NCBI RefSeq assembly: GCF_035989285.1
Contig: NZ_CP108513.1
Span: 7,626,001 to 7,690,000 of the forward strand
Source of the DNA: Streptomyces sp. NBC_01235
GTDB taxonomy: Bacteria; Actinomycetota; Actinomycetes; Streptomycetales; Streptomycetaceae
Direction: 5' to 3'
DNA length: 64,000 nt
Part shown: one piece after another, positions 9,462 through 20,596 of the stretch
How the letters are laid out: each line of letters opens with the position of its first letter
How positions within the stretch are numbered: position 1 is the first letter of the stretch
Program-made: the position numbers and the translations under genes
Notes under the pieces: generated by a model
What the model was told of the DNA's origin: nothing
Databases searched by the model: none
The model's input: only the letters and a program-made list of their open reading frames with translations

Positions 9462-9499
9462 GCCCGGCCACTCGCACCCCGCCCGGCCACTCGCACCCC
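9462..9499. repeat. 19-bp tandem duplication, two copies
   Basis: GCCCGGCCACTCGCACCCC occurs at 9462-9480 and again at 9481-9499 without change. It lies inside decayed transposase sequence and looks like a recent slippage event. Confidence 0.85.
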
Positions 9500-9504
9500 G
9501 CTCG

Positions 9505-9665
9505 GCGAGTTCTCGACGCTCCGCGCACCGCAGACGACCGCCGCAGGCACACGTCGACCGGACCGGCGTCAGTGAGTGCCACCGGGGCGCCGCGAGCGCG
9601 GGTCGGGCACCGAGCCGAACCAGAGGCTCAGGTGAGCGACCTGGTCGGGGTCTGTAATGATCACC
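9505..9665 (-). pseudogene. ISAs1-type transposase N-terminus, frameshifted
   Basis: Read on the minus strand across frames: IITDPDQVAHLSLWFGSVPD, PRSRR, RWHSLTP, VVCGARSVE, ELAE. This follows the conserved N-terminal pattern of ISAs1/H-repeat transposases (VPDPR...RG.RH.L....CAVL.GARS...I.EW). At least two frame changes are needed. The first 15 or so codons recur at about 14840-14888 in the second copy of the large direct repeat. Confidence 0.5.
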
Positions 9666-9782
9666 AAGCCCGCGCCCGCACCGTTGCCTGCCCCTCACGC
9701 CAAAGACCCGTACAGCCACGGGACTTGAGGCCGCCTGGTTTGAGTCTGCGAACGTTTCTTCCCGCGGATTGTGCGAGAAGTA

Positions 9783-11361
<1,579 letters not shown>

Positions 11362-11465
11362 CCCGCCTGATCCACGGTGATCGCGATGTGGGGCGGTCCG
11401 CCGACGCGTAGACGAGCGGTTTACGGCGTGGGCGACTCCACCTGCTGACCGATACTCACCACCTC

Positions 11466-11500
11466 GAGGAACCCCGGTCGCGCGTCGGCCGGGGTTCCTC
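11466..11500 (+). terminator. Terminator after GH62 copy 1
   Basis: Perfect 12-bp arms GAGGAACCCCGG (11466-11477) and CCGGGGTTCCTC (11489-11500), loop 11 nt, followed by CCTTTCG, 105 bp after the stop codon. Confidence 0.75.
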
Positions 11501-11730
11501 CCTTTCGTGGATTTCCCCCGCGGGCGCATGGCGGCGTAACGGCCAAGCGTGCACTGATCCGTACCTGACATCCGTGCGCAGTCCGGCAGGACGCGATGAC
11601 GATCCCGCATTCGAGGAAGTCGTGGCCGAACGCCGCTGGTGCCCGGCTGGTCGGCCTGGTGGATCAAGTCGACGACGTCGTCCACCATGCCCTGGCGATT
11701 TGGCCCAGAGACGGCCCAGCCCCACCAAAA

Positions 11731-11767
11731 AGCCCCCGCCCCGCGAGGAAACCGCGGGGTGGGGGCT
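11731..11767 (-). terminator. Minus-strand terminator with T-tract
   Basis: 15-bp arms (11731-11745 and 11753-11767) with one G-T pair. On the minus strand the hairpin is followed by TTTTT, so it terminates leftward transcription, consistent with former minus-strand genes at 11.8-12.3 kb. A short minus-strand tail reading KKRARQTQGKKK and stop (TTA 11781-11783) lies just upstream and looks like the C-terminus of a lost protein. Confidence 0.7.
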
Positions 11768-11953
11768 TACTGGCGTCCCGTTACTTCTTCTTGCCCTGGG
11801 TCTGGCGGGCCCGCTTTTTGGCCCTGGTCAGGGGGCTGCCTACCCCAACTGACCTGTGGTCGACCGGTCGTTAGTGGTCGTTGCCTGTCGTCGTTGGTCG
11901 CCCTCGGAGGTCCCAGAGAGGTTCCGGGACCAGCCCGGCCGGCGGCCCTGTTC

Positions 11954-12178
11954 TCAATCCGTTTGAGCGGCCCGGTATACCTCGTACTGAGTCCAGGCAC
12001 GCGCGAGCGTCTCGATAGCCGCGTCGATGGCGCCGCGCTCTTCGAGGTAGTCAAGCCGGCCCTGCCTTCCCTTGTGCGAGGGCCCGTCGGGGTCGGCGGA
12101 GACGTCCCGCGCGAGATCCCCAATGAGCTCGAGGAGGTGCTGAAGACCGCCCGGGAGATCAAGACGCACGCCCCCCAC
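11954..12178 (-). pseudogene. Short unknown reading frame, probable gene remnant
   Basis: 74 codons from GTG 12178 encode protein-like sequence (LEERGAIDAAIETLARAWTQ). The same frame stays open and protein-like for another 33 codons upstream but has no start codon before a stop at the edge of the 8-bp repeat array. I read it as the 3' part of a gene whose 5' end was replaced by the array. No family recognised. An intact small gene from the GTG cannot be excluded. Confidence 0.35.
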
Positions 12179-12280
12179 TGCCGGGTCATCTTCACCGTGT
12201 TCGAGATGAAGAGGCTGGGGCGCGACGCGGCAGAACTCACCGCCCTCTTTCGCGCCGTCGAGGTCGAAAGGAGCCCGGGC

Positions 12281-12360
12281 GGGTCACCGGGTCACCGGGT
12301 CACCGGGTCACCGGGTCACGGGGTCACGGGGTCACGGGGTCACGGGGTCACGGGGTCACC
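12281..12360. repeat. Ten-copy 8-bp tandem repeat
   Basis: Four GGGTCACC, five GGGTCACG and one GGGTCACC units follow each other without interruption, then a degenerate GGGTCCGG. The 8-bp period is not a multiple of three, so it is not coding. GGTCACC/GGTGACC content makes each unit partly palindromic. It lies about 150 bp upstream of the sortase-anchored hydrolase gene. Confidence 0.9.
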
Positions 12361-12516
12361 GGGTCCGGTGAGACGGTGCGACCGCGTCGCGGCGAAAAAA
12401 AGCGATTGAGATGGCAACCTTTCCGCGCTGAGTGGCCACTTAGGGGCGTACCGACGAGGGCGAGCCGTGGTCAGCGGCGCTACGCCCTCTGTGTCAACAT
12501 CCGATCGGAGCCCCAC

Positions 12517-14301
12517 GTGTCACCAGACGACCCGAGATTCGCCGAGCAGTCGACGCCTTGGGGTCGCACGCCCCGCCGTAGCCCGATGCGCCGGCGCTTT
12601 GTCGCGGGGGCGGTGGCGGTGCTCGCCGCCTCGGTCGGCGTCGGCGCCCTGGCGCCCAGCGCGGGCGCCGCGCCGACCGCCGACATCAGTGTGAATGCCG
12701 GTGCCTCCCTGGGCACAGTGCCCAGCAGTGGTGTCGGCCTCAACACGGGCTACGGCGACGAGCACATGGGGGACGCCAAGCCGTCATCGCTGATGAAGGC
12801 CGCGGGAGTTCGGCAGCTGCGCTATCCCGGCGGCTCCGGCGCGGACGACTACCACTGGAAGACCCACACCTACGGCGACGGCAGCGGCTGGATCCCCTCC
12901 AACACCAACTTCGACCGCTTCATGGCCACCGCGAAGAGGGTCGGCGCCCAGCCGATCCTGACCGCGAACTACGGTTCCGGCACCCCCCAGGAGGCCGCCG
13001 ACTGGGTCAAGTACGCCAACGTCGACAAGGGTTACGGCGTGAAGTACTGGGAGATCGGTAACGAGGTCTACGGCAACGGGCACTACGGCAACGGCAAGGG
13101 CTGGGAAACCGACAACCACGCCGACAAGAGCCCGAAGGAGTACGGGAAGAACCTCGTCGCCTACTCGAAGGCGATGAAGGCCGTGGACCCGAAGGTGAAG
13201 ATCGGAGCGGTGCTCACCACCCCCGGCTTCTGGCCGGATGCGGAGAAGGCTCCCGGTGACAGCGCCGACTGGAACAACACGGTGCTCTCCATCGCGGGAC
13301 GCTCGATCGACTTCGTCATCGTCCACTGGTATCCGGGCGGCAAAACCACGGCCGACCTGCTGAACACCCCCTCCCGGATCGCCGGTGTCAGGTCCTCGCT
13401 GCGCTCGCTGATCGCCAAGTACGCGGGCTCGCGTGCCGCTTCGGTGGAGATCGCGGTCACCGAGAACGGCGCCGTCGGCTCGCCCGCCCAGACCAGCCAG
13501 GCCGCGGCCCTGTTCGCGTCGGACACCTACATGACCTGGTTCGAGCAAGGCGCCACCCACGTGGACTGGTGGAACCTGCACAACGGCACGGACCAAGCAC
13601 CCACCACCGTCCACGGCCAGACCGACTACCAGGACGGGGGTGTGCTCTCCGCCGGCACCTGCGCCGGGGGGAAGTGCGAACCGACGCGCGATACGCCCTT
13701 CCCCATCTACTGGGGCATCCGCTCGCTGACCGCACTGGCGAAGCCTGGCGACACCATGGTCAAGTCGTCCTCGGGCAACTCGTCGGTCACTGTGCACGCG
13801 GTGCGGAACAGCACCGGCGGTCTCAACGTCATGCTGACCAACAAGAGCCCGCAGAACGCGGCGCAGGTGTCGCTCTCGTACGCCGGATTCACCCCGGCCG
13901 CAGGGGCGGTCACGACCGTTTCGTATGCCCAGGGAGACACTGCCCTGACGACGGCGAAGCGGGGCACGGCGGTCGCACAGACGCTGCCGCCGTACTCGAT
14001 CACGACTCTTCAGCTGAAGCCCGCGTCGGGGACTGCCAGCGCTGCCAAGCCGTCGCCCGTCCCCACGCCGACCGCTCCCGCGCCGGTTGTCTCCGCCGCC
14101 GGCACGACCGGCACCCGTGCGCAGGGGGAGATCGGCGCACTCGTCGGCCAGCCGACCCCGAGCAGCACGTCCGGCGACCTGGCTTCCACCGGGGCGAGCA
14201 ACGCTGTCACGTACAGCGCTCTCGGTGGCCTGCTGGTCATCGCTGCCGGCGGCATGCTGGCGCTTCGCGGACGTCGCCGCAGGGCTTTGCACGGGAAGTG
14301 A
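12517..14301 (+). CDS. Cell-wall-anchored clan GH-A hydrolase, probable alpha-L-arabinofuranosidase
   Basis: 594 residues from GTG 12517 (GGAG 6 bp upstream). An RRR n-region and hydrophobic core form the signal peptide, cleaved near SAGAAP. The TIM-barrel domain carries WEIGNEVYG (acid/base Glu after Asn, as in GH51-like enzymes) and AVTENGAV (nucleophile Glu). A beta domain follows to about residue 500, then a Pro/Ala linker. The C-terminus is LASTG, a hydrophobic helix (ALGGLLVIAAGGMLAL) and RGRRRR: a sortase signal of the LAXTG type used by Streptomyces class E sortases. The protein is therefore probably attached to peptidoglycan. It sits between two secreted GH62 genes, suggesting joint arabinan or arabinoxylan use. 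Exact GH family is uncertain. Confidence 0.85.
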   Translation: MSPDDPRFAEQSTPWGRTPRRSPMRRRFVAGAVAVLAASVGVGALAPSAGAAPTADISVNAGASLGTVPSSGVGLNTGYGDEHMGDAKPSSLMKAAGVRQLRYPGGSGADDYHWKTHTYGDGSGWIPSNTNFDRFMATAKRVGAQPILTANYGSGTPQEAADWVKYANVDKGYGVKYWEIGNEVYGNGHYGNGKGWETDNHADKSPKEYGKNLVAYSKAMKAVDPKVKIGAVLTTPGFWPDAEKAPGDSADWNNTVLSIAGRSIDFVIVHWYPGGKTTADLLNTPSRIAGVRSSLRSLIAKYAGSRAASVEIAVTENGAVGSPAQTSQAAALFASDTYMTWFEQGATHVDWWNLHNGTDQAPTTVHGQTDYQDGGVLSAGTCAGGKCEPTRDTPFPIYWGIRSLTALAKPGDTMVKSSSGNSSVTVHAVRNSTGGLNVMLTNKSPQNAAQVSLSYAGFTPAAGAVTTVSYAQGDTALTTAKRGTAVAQTLPPYSITTLQLKPASGTASAAKPSPVPTPTAPAPVVSAAGTTGTRAQGEIGALVGQPTPSSTSGDLASTGASNAVTYSALGGLLVIAAGGMLALRGRRRRALHGK

Positions 14302-14317
14302 GACCGCGTGAGTGACT

Positions 14318-14367
14318 GACGGCCCGGCAGCAACGCCACCCACCCGTGGCGTGCGCGCCGGGCCGTC
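14318..14367 (+). terminator. Terminator after the anchored hydrolase
   Basis: Outer arms GACGGCCCGGC (14318-14328) and GCCGGGCCGTC (14357-14367), plus inner arms ACGCCAC and GTGGCGT, form one long hairpin 16 bp after the stop codon. Confidence 0.75.
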
Positions 14368-14400
14368 GGCCTCCGCGCCGGCGTCGGCGGTCAGGAAACA

Positions 14401-14655
14401 AACAAGGCCCGGGTCGTTGACCTGGACCTGGCCTACCTCGGCACCGGTCCCGACCCGGAACGCGGCCCACGGGCCGCGTTCCGGGCCACCGTGGAACTGC
14501 CGCGCGAGGACTTCGCGATGAACTACGTCCAGGTCGTCCAGGTCGTCCAGGTCGTCCAGGTCGTCCAGTCCGGCATGGCCGCCATCGGCACCACGCTCCG
14601 CGTCGGGATCGACCTCCAGGCCGCCCCGGGCGAACAGCTTCCGCCGCTCGCCTGA
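14401..14655 (+). pseudogene. YceI-family C-terminal remnant
   Basis: An open frame without a start codon reads VVDLDLAYLGTGPDP, AAFRATVELPREDFAMNY, a V-V-Q repeat, then SGMAAIGTTLRVGIDLQA and stop at 14653. The pattern (YLG-G-DP, F-----L-R-DF, V-----I-LQA) is that of the last third of YceI lipid-binding proteins. The first two thirds are absent; the frame is closed by a TGA at about 14316. The inserted minisatellite replaces the usual short loop. Confidence 0.5.
14533..14568 (+). repeat. 9-bp minisatellite, four copies
   Basis: GTCGTCCAG occurs four times in register after a partial GTCCAG copy (14527-14532), encoding V-V-Q in the YceI frame. Confidence 0.9.
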
Positions 14656-14665
14656 CGACGGCGGA

Positions 14666-14712
14666 GACGGCTCGGCCCCCTTCCTCACTCGGGAACAGGG
14701 GGCCGAGCCGTC
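14666..14712. terminator. Terminator hairpin after the YceI remnant
   Basis: Perfect 15-bp arms GACGGCTCGGCCCCC (14666-14680) and GGGGGCCGAGCCGTC (14698-14712). It still has intact termination potential although its gene is broken. From 14713 to about 14828 nothing recognisable was seen. Confidence 0.75.
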
Positions 14713-15001
14713 TGTGGCCTGTGCCTCCTGGTGGCTGAGCAGGATGTCGACACCGTCCTGGCTGCCGTACAGCGTGATATCGGGAGGAGTCCGGCGGCGC
14801 CAACCGCTGTACCGATGTTCCCCAAGCCCGGGCACCTAGCCGAACCGGAGGCTCAGGTGAGCGACCTGGTCGGGTTCCGTAATGATCACCAAGCCCGCAC
14901 CCGCACCGCTGCCTGCCCCTCACACCAAAGACCCGTCAAACCACGGGACTTGAAGCCGCCCGGTTTCGGTCTGCGAACGTTTCTTCCCGCGAATCTTGTG
15001 A

Positions 15002-16615
<1,614 letters not shown>

Positions 16616-16725
16616 CCGCTGGCGTGACACAGGTCCGGCTCAGGTGTTCCTGACGTTCGCGGGCAACGGCGTACGCCGAACCGGGTGAGCGTCACAGCGA
16701 GCGATCAGGAACGGGTGGAGTTGGA

Positions 16726-16758
16726 GCGGCGGGCTCGGTGCAAGGCCGAGCCCGCCGC
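16726..16758 (+). terminator. Terminator after GH62 copy 2
   Basis: Arms GCGGCGGGCTCGG (16726-16738) and CCGAGCCCGCCGC (16746-16758), loop 7 nt, 111 bp after the stop. The remaining bases to the IS element (16759-16945) show no gene. Confidence 0.7.
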
Positions 16759-16945
16759 CGCACGTGCAGAACCCGGTCGGTGGCGGCCTCGTCCTGGTAG
16801 ACCACGAGACGCGGAACGTGTCAAGCCTGGTGAGTCGGTCGGTTTCAGGGTTTGTCGAGTGAGCCGGGGTCGCCGGCGTCCGAGGATCACCGAACGACGA
16901 CTCCCGGAGTGGACGTCGGCGGAATGGAGCCCGGGTTGCGTCCAG

Positions 16946-18348
16946 GGAAGTGGTGTACGGGTTCGACCTGATCCGGGGGTTTGCTCCGGCATCGGGATGG
17001 TGCCCGCATAGATGAACGGCCACCGGCTGATCTTCGAAGTGTCGAAGCCTCGAAGGAGATCAGCACGATGACCGCACCTGACAGTCTGCCCCTGCACGCC
17101 CTCGCCGAGGACAACCTCGCCGCGGCGAGTCCCGATCTGCTGCGCGCGATGGTCAAGACGTTCGCCGATGCGCTCATGTCCGCGGAGGCCGACGCCCTCT
17201 GCAATGCCGAATACGGGCAGGTCAGCGACGAACGCGTCAACCACCGCAACGGCTACCGCCCACGCGAGTGGGATACGAGGGCCGGCACCGTCGAACTGGC
17301 CGTCCCCAAGCTGCGCCAGGGCAGTTACTTCCCGCACTGGCTCCTCGAACGGCGCCGCCGGGCCGAGCAGGCCCTGATCTCGGTGGTCGCCACCGCCTAC
17401 CTGCTCGGCGTCTCCACCCGCCGAGTCGAGAAGCTCGCCGAGTCCCTCGGCGTCACCCAGCTGTCGAAGTCGCAGGTCAGCGCGATGGCCAAGCACCTGG
17501 ACGAGCAGGTCGCCGCGTTCCGCAACCGGCCCCTCGACGCCGGACCCTACGCGTTCGTCTGGGTCGACGCACTGACCCAGAAGGTCCGCGAGGGCGGCCG
17601 CATCATCAACGTCCACGCGCTGATCGCGGTCGGAGTCAATGCCGACGGCCACCGCGAGATCCTCGGCATCGACGTCGCCACCGCCGAGGACGGTGCCGGC
17701 TGGCTCGCCTTCCTGCGCTCCCTGACCGCCCGTGGCCTGTCCGGCGTCCAGCTGGTCGTCTCCGACGCCCACACCGGCCTGGTGAACGCGATCGGCGCGG
17801 TCCTGCCCGGCGCCTCCTGGCAGCGATGCCGCACGCATTACGCCCGGAATCTGCTCAGCCAGGTGCCGAAGTCCGCCCAGCCCTGGGTGGCCACACTGCT
17901 GCGGACGGTCTTCGAACAGCCCGATGCCGACGCCGTCCAGGCCCAGATGCGACATGTGCTGGACGCGATGGAGGCCAAGTTCCCCAAGGCGGCAGCCCAC
18001 TTGGACTCCGCCCAGCACGAACTGCTGGCGTTCACCGCGTTCCCCCGCGAGATCTGGCGGCAGATCTGGTCGAACAATCCGCAGGAGCGACTGAACAAGG
18101 AAATCCGCCGCCGCACGGACGTGGTCGGCATCTTCCCCGACCGCACCGCCCTCATCCGACTCGTCGGCGCGGTGCTGGCCGAGCAGAACGACGAGTGGAC
18201 CGAAGCCCGCCGATACATGGGACTCGACCTGCTCGCCAAGGCTCGCCTCCACCCGATCGAGTCAGAAACCGACGACACCGTCCTCCCGACCGAACTCACC
18301 GCATAACCTCAAAACGAGATCGCCGAGTGGCCGTCAATACACCACTCC
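16946..18348 (+). mobile_element. IS256-family insertion sequence
   Basis: About 1.4 kb around an intact transposase. A short imperfect inverted repeat marks probable ends: AGTGGTGTA at 16949-16957 and its complement within TACACCACTCC at 18338-18348. Target duplications of 8-9 bp, usual for IS256, could not be identified, so the ends are approximate. Confidence 0.65.
17068..18306 (+). CDS. IS256-family DDE transposase
   Basis: 412 residues from ATG 17068 with AAGGAG 9 bp upstream. N-terminal part: AEADALCNAEYGQVSDERVN and NHRNGYRPREWDTRAGTVEL, the classic MULE/IS256 opening. The DDE set is visible: FVWVDALTQKVREGG (first D), VVSDAHTGLVNAI (second D) and NPQERLNKEIRRRTDVVGIFP (E). Length is typical and there is no frameshift, so the enzyme is probably functional. 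Confidence 0.93.
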   Translation: MTAPDSLPLHALAEDNLAAASPDLLRAMVKTFADALMSAEADALCNAEYGQVSDERVNHRNGYRPREWDTRAGTVELAVPKLRQGSYFPHWLLERRRRAEQALISVVATAYLLGVSTRRVEKLAESLGVTQLSKSQVSAMAKHLDEQVAAFRNRPLDAGPYAFVWVDALTQKVREGGRIINVHALIAVGVNADGHREILGIDVATAEDGAGWLAFLRSLTARGLSGVQLVVSDAHTGLVNAIGAVLPGASWQRCRTHYARNLLSQVPKSAQPWVATLLRTVFEQPDADAVQAQMRHVLDAMEAKFPKAAAHLDSAQHELLAFTAFPREIWRQIWSNNPQERLNKEIRRRTDVVGIFPDRTALIRLVGAVLAEQNDEWTEARRYMGLDLLAKARLHPIESETDDTVLPTELTA

Positions 18349-18363
18349 AGCGGACGTGACCGC

Positions 18364-18399
18364 AGCCCGGCGATCCCGTCGAGACGGGGGTGCCGGGCT
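18364..18399. terminator. Hairpin just outside the IS element
   Basis: AGCCCGGC (18364-18371) pairs with GCCGGGCT (18392-18399) with an inner CCCGTC/GACGGG stem. It lies between the IS right end and the next gene and may be the terminator of a gene displaced by the insertion. Confidence 0.5.
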
Positions 18400-18539
18400 C
18401 AGGGGGATGAGGATCCGAGCTCGTTCGCGGGGAGTTGGGCAACGCCCTGGCCGGTCGAGACCATGTCCCCGCCGCGCCCGAGCAGGGCTGACATAGGCTG
18501 TGCGGCCCGGGAATTGACTCACAGAGAGGCCGACGGCGC

Positions 18540-19751
18540 GTGTCCGACAGACCGTCCGAAGAGCACAGATCCGGTTCGGAAGAGGGGGATGGGGGCGAAG
18601 GCGGGTCGTCTCCCGGGTTCAGCAGCTCCATATCCGATGAGGAATGGGCGAAGTTCGTCCAGGACAGCGAACGCGAGATACCTTCCTCCGCCCCGAAGGA
18701 GCCGTCCGCGCGGGCTCGTATGGTCACGGAGCGGCTGCGGCAGCAGGAGGCGCGCGGTGAGCTGCCCGATAGCTGGCGTGCCGGTCCGGCCCTGCAGGAG
18801 ATGGAAGCGAAAGCCACTCGGAAGCGGCGACGGTGGGCGATCCTCGGTGTGCCCGTCGTGATCGCTCTGGCCGTCGTGGCGATGCGGCCGTCGCTGCTGC
18901 CCGGTGATCCCTTCGGCGCCGGGAATCCGGAGGCCGCCGCTTCCGCCTCACCGCTGCCGGCGGAGACCGCGGCTCCGACCCGCGCGCCCGGCTCGGTGGA
19001 TCCCGAAACCCCCACGCTCAAGCGGCCGTTCGCAGGCTCCCCGGCACTGCAGTGGGCCGACGGCGCGGCCGGCATCGTCCTGCCGAAGGCGGCTCCGGTC
19101 GGTTCGCTGTCCAAGGCCCAGGTGGAGCAGGCGCTGCAGCAGACCAGGAAGCTCCTGATCGACGCGAACCTCGACCCGGCCACCCTGCGCGGCGAACGTC
19201 CCACGGCCGCGCTCTCGGTGATCGAACCACGGCAGAAGGACCTGCTCCAGCTGTTGAACACCGGGCTGAGCAAGCCGGACAAGGAACACGACCCGCTGGG
19301 GATGTTCAGCCGCTTCGATCCCAAGCAACTGCGTCTGGCGGGCGATGTGGTCAAGACCCGGGGACGGATGACGTTCAAGGCCGGTGAGCAAGCGTCCGTC
19401 GTCGTCCACGCCGACTACACCTTCGTCTACCCGCTGGTGCGCGTCGACAAGGACGTCCCGACCGAGGTGTCCCGCACCATCGTTCGTCGCGTACTCGACC
19501 TCGAGCTGTCCGATCCCACCAAGTACATCGTCACGCCGGGCAAGATCGCGGTCCGTAAATACGACCGGGACATCGGCAACTCCGCCTGCGACGTCTACGA
19601 CGGCTTTCTGCATCCGGAGTTCTCGACGGCCGGGACGACGGCCGAGCCCACGGGTGCGACTCCGACCGGGCCGACCACCGACCCGTACGACCGCAGCCAG
19701 GACCTCGACGAGAACCGCGACGAGAGCTGCGGCGTGGTGTCCCGTACCTGA
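18540..19751 (+). CDS. Single-pass membrane protein of unknown function
   Basis: 403 residues from GTG 18540 (AGAGAGG about 12 bp upstream, a long spacing). The N-terminal 95 residues are acidic and Ser/Gly-rich, with ISDEEWAKFVQDSEREIP and a coiled-coil-like ARARMVTERLRQQEARGEL. One transmembrane helix (WAILGVPVVIALAVVAM) follows basic TRKRRR near residue 100. The rest, about 280 residues, should be outside: a Pro/Ala linker, then KRPFAGSPALQW and a mixed alpha/beta region with repeated VVHADYTFVYPLV-like strands. The organisation resembles Streptomyces envelope proteins of unknown function. No domain named. Confidence 0.75.
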   Translation: MSDRPSEEHRSGSEEGDGGEGGSSPGFSSSISDEEWAKFVQDSEREIPSSAPKEPSARARMVTERLRQQEARGELPDSWRAGPALQEMEAKATRKRRRWAILGVPVVIALAVVAMRPSLLPGDPFGAGNPEAAASASPLPAETAAPTRAPGSVDPETPTLKRPFAGSPALQWADGAAGIVLPKAAPVGSLSKAQVEQALQQTRKLLIDANLDPATLRGERPTAALSVIEPRQKDLLQLLNTGLSKPDKEHDPLGMFSRFDPKQLRLAGDVVKTRGRMTFKAGEQASVVVHADYTFVYPLVRVDKDVPTEVSRTIVRRVLDLELSDPTKYIVTPGKIAVRKYDRDIGNSACDVYDGFLHPEFSTAGTTAEPTGATPTGPTTDPYDRSQDLDENRDESCGVVSRT

Positions 19752-19941
19752 CCTCGGCCCACCGGTTCTGAGGCTCTGAAATCTTTGGTGATGGGATCGC
19801 GCCGACCTTGACGTGGCATGGGTGGGATGCGAGCGGGCCCGGTCCTGTCACGGCAGAGCCCGGCCGGGCTGCGGCCCAAGAGGCAGGTTCTGGACGTCGA
19901 CTACGATGCGGCTCCACGCGGGTGGGAAGAGTGGGGGAGTC

Positions 19942-20370
19942 GTGTCGTTTCCTGTGGTCCTGGGCTGTGTCCTCATCATGTTCGGATGCTTTGCCCTGTT
20001 TGCGATATCAGGCAATATCGTCAAGTACCGCGTCATGCGGAAACTGAAGTATCACGGTGTCAACGGCCAGGCGGTTTATAGGTTCCATGAATACGCGAAC
20101 CCCCGATCGCAGCGGGTCTATTTCGACGTCTGTCTGCCGGAGGGCGTGCCGCCTGCCAGATTCCACGAGTACATGCAGGGGCTGCCTGGCCCTGAGGGCA
20201 CGGTCGTGCCGGTCGTGTACGACAGCCGGAAGCCGCGGTACGCGATGACGGGAGTCCTCGAGGATCTCGACTTCGACGGAGAGCGGCTTGTCGTGCTCTT
20301 CGCCGGGGGTTTCGGCCTGGGACTGCTGGGAATCGGGGCGGTGCTCTGTCTCATCGGTGCGGTGATGTGA
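19942..20370 (+). CDS. DUF3592-like membrane protein
   Basis: 142 residues from GTG 19942, chosen because GGGGGAG lies 5 bp upstream and the protein then starts directly with a membrane helix (VVLGCVLIMFGCFALFAISG). A soluble middle part (YHGVNGQAVYRFHEYANPRS, then VVPVVYDSRKPRYAM) precedes a second helix (LFAGGFGLGLLGIGAVLCLI). Two helices around a small beta domain fit the DUF3592 pattern. Function unknown. It converges on the DUF397 gene with 17 bp between stops. Confidence 0.7.
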   Translation: MSFPVVLGCVLIMFGCFALFAISGNIVKYRVMRKLKYHGVNGQAVYRFHEYANPRSQRVYFDVCLPEGVPPARFHEYMQGLPGPEGTVVPVVYDSRKPRYAMTGVLEDLDFDGERLVVLFAGGFGLGLLGIGAVLCLIGAVM

Positions 20371-20387
20371 CGTGTCGCCCGAACTGT

Positions 20388-20585
20388 TCAGGGGCGTTGG
20401 AACAGCTCCGGGTGGTCCTTGAGGCCGGATATCAAGGCGCGCAGGCGAGTCGTCGTCGTCGTGAGGACGACCTCCGGCTCGTCGCTCTCGCGGAGGTGGA
20501 GTGTGCGCGTGTGGCCGGCGGCGACGTTGACGCAGTTCGAGCCGTCGCCGCTGTAGGACGACTTCTGCCAGTGGAGGGGCTGCAC
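20388..20585 (-). CDS. DUF397 protein
   Basis: 65 residues from GTG 20585; an alternative GTG at 20600 would overlap the preceding stop (GTGA). I prefer 20585 because AAAGGA lies 6 bp upstream. It opens LHWQKSSYSGDGSNCVNVAA, the hallmark of DUF397, and ends with the conserved RALISGLKDHPELF helix. DUF397 genes are almost always next to an XRE regulator with a DUF5753 domain, as here. Roles in development and antibiotic control (WhiJ-like systems) are known for the pair. Confidence 0.92.
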   Translation of the reverse strand: MQPLHWQKSSYSGDGSNCVNVAAGHTRTLHLRESDEPEVVLTTTTTRLRALISGLKDHPELFQRP

Positions 20586-20596
20586 GGCTGGTCCTT

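Noticed and set aside
12281..12360. CRISPR-like array
   Set aside because: Units of 8 bp without spacers; a simple tandem repeat. No cas genes in the window.
12784..14835. 683-codon minus-strand reading frame
   Set aside because: Antisense shadow of the anchored hydrolase; low-complexity Gly/Arg/Val composition, no domain, and the plus strand has signal peptide, catalytic motifs and sortase signal.
16946..18348. 8-9-bp target duplication around the IS256 element
   Set aside because: Flanks at the proposed ends do not match; the exact ends may be misplaced or the duplication lost.
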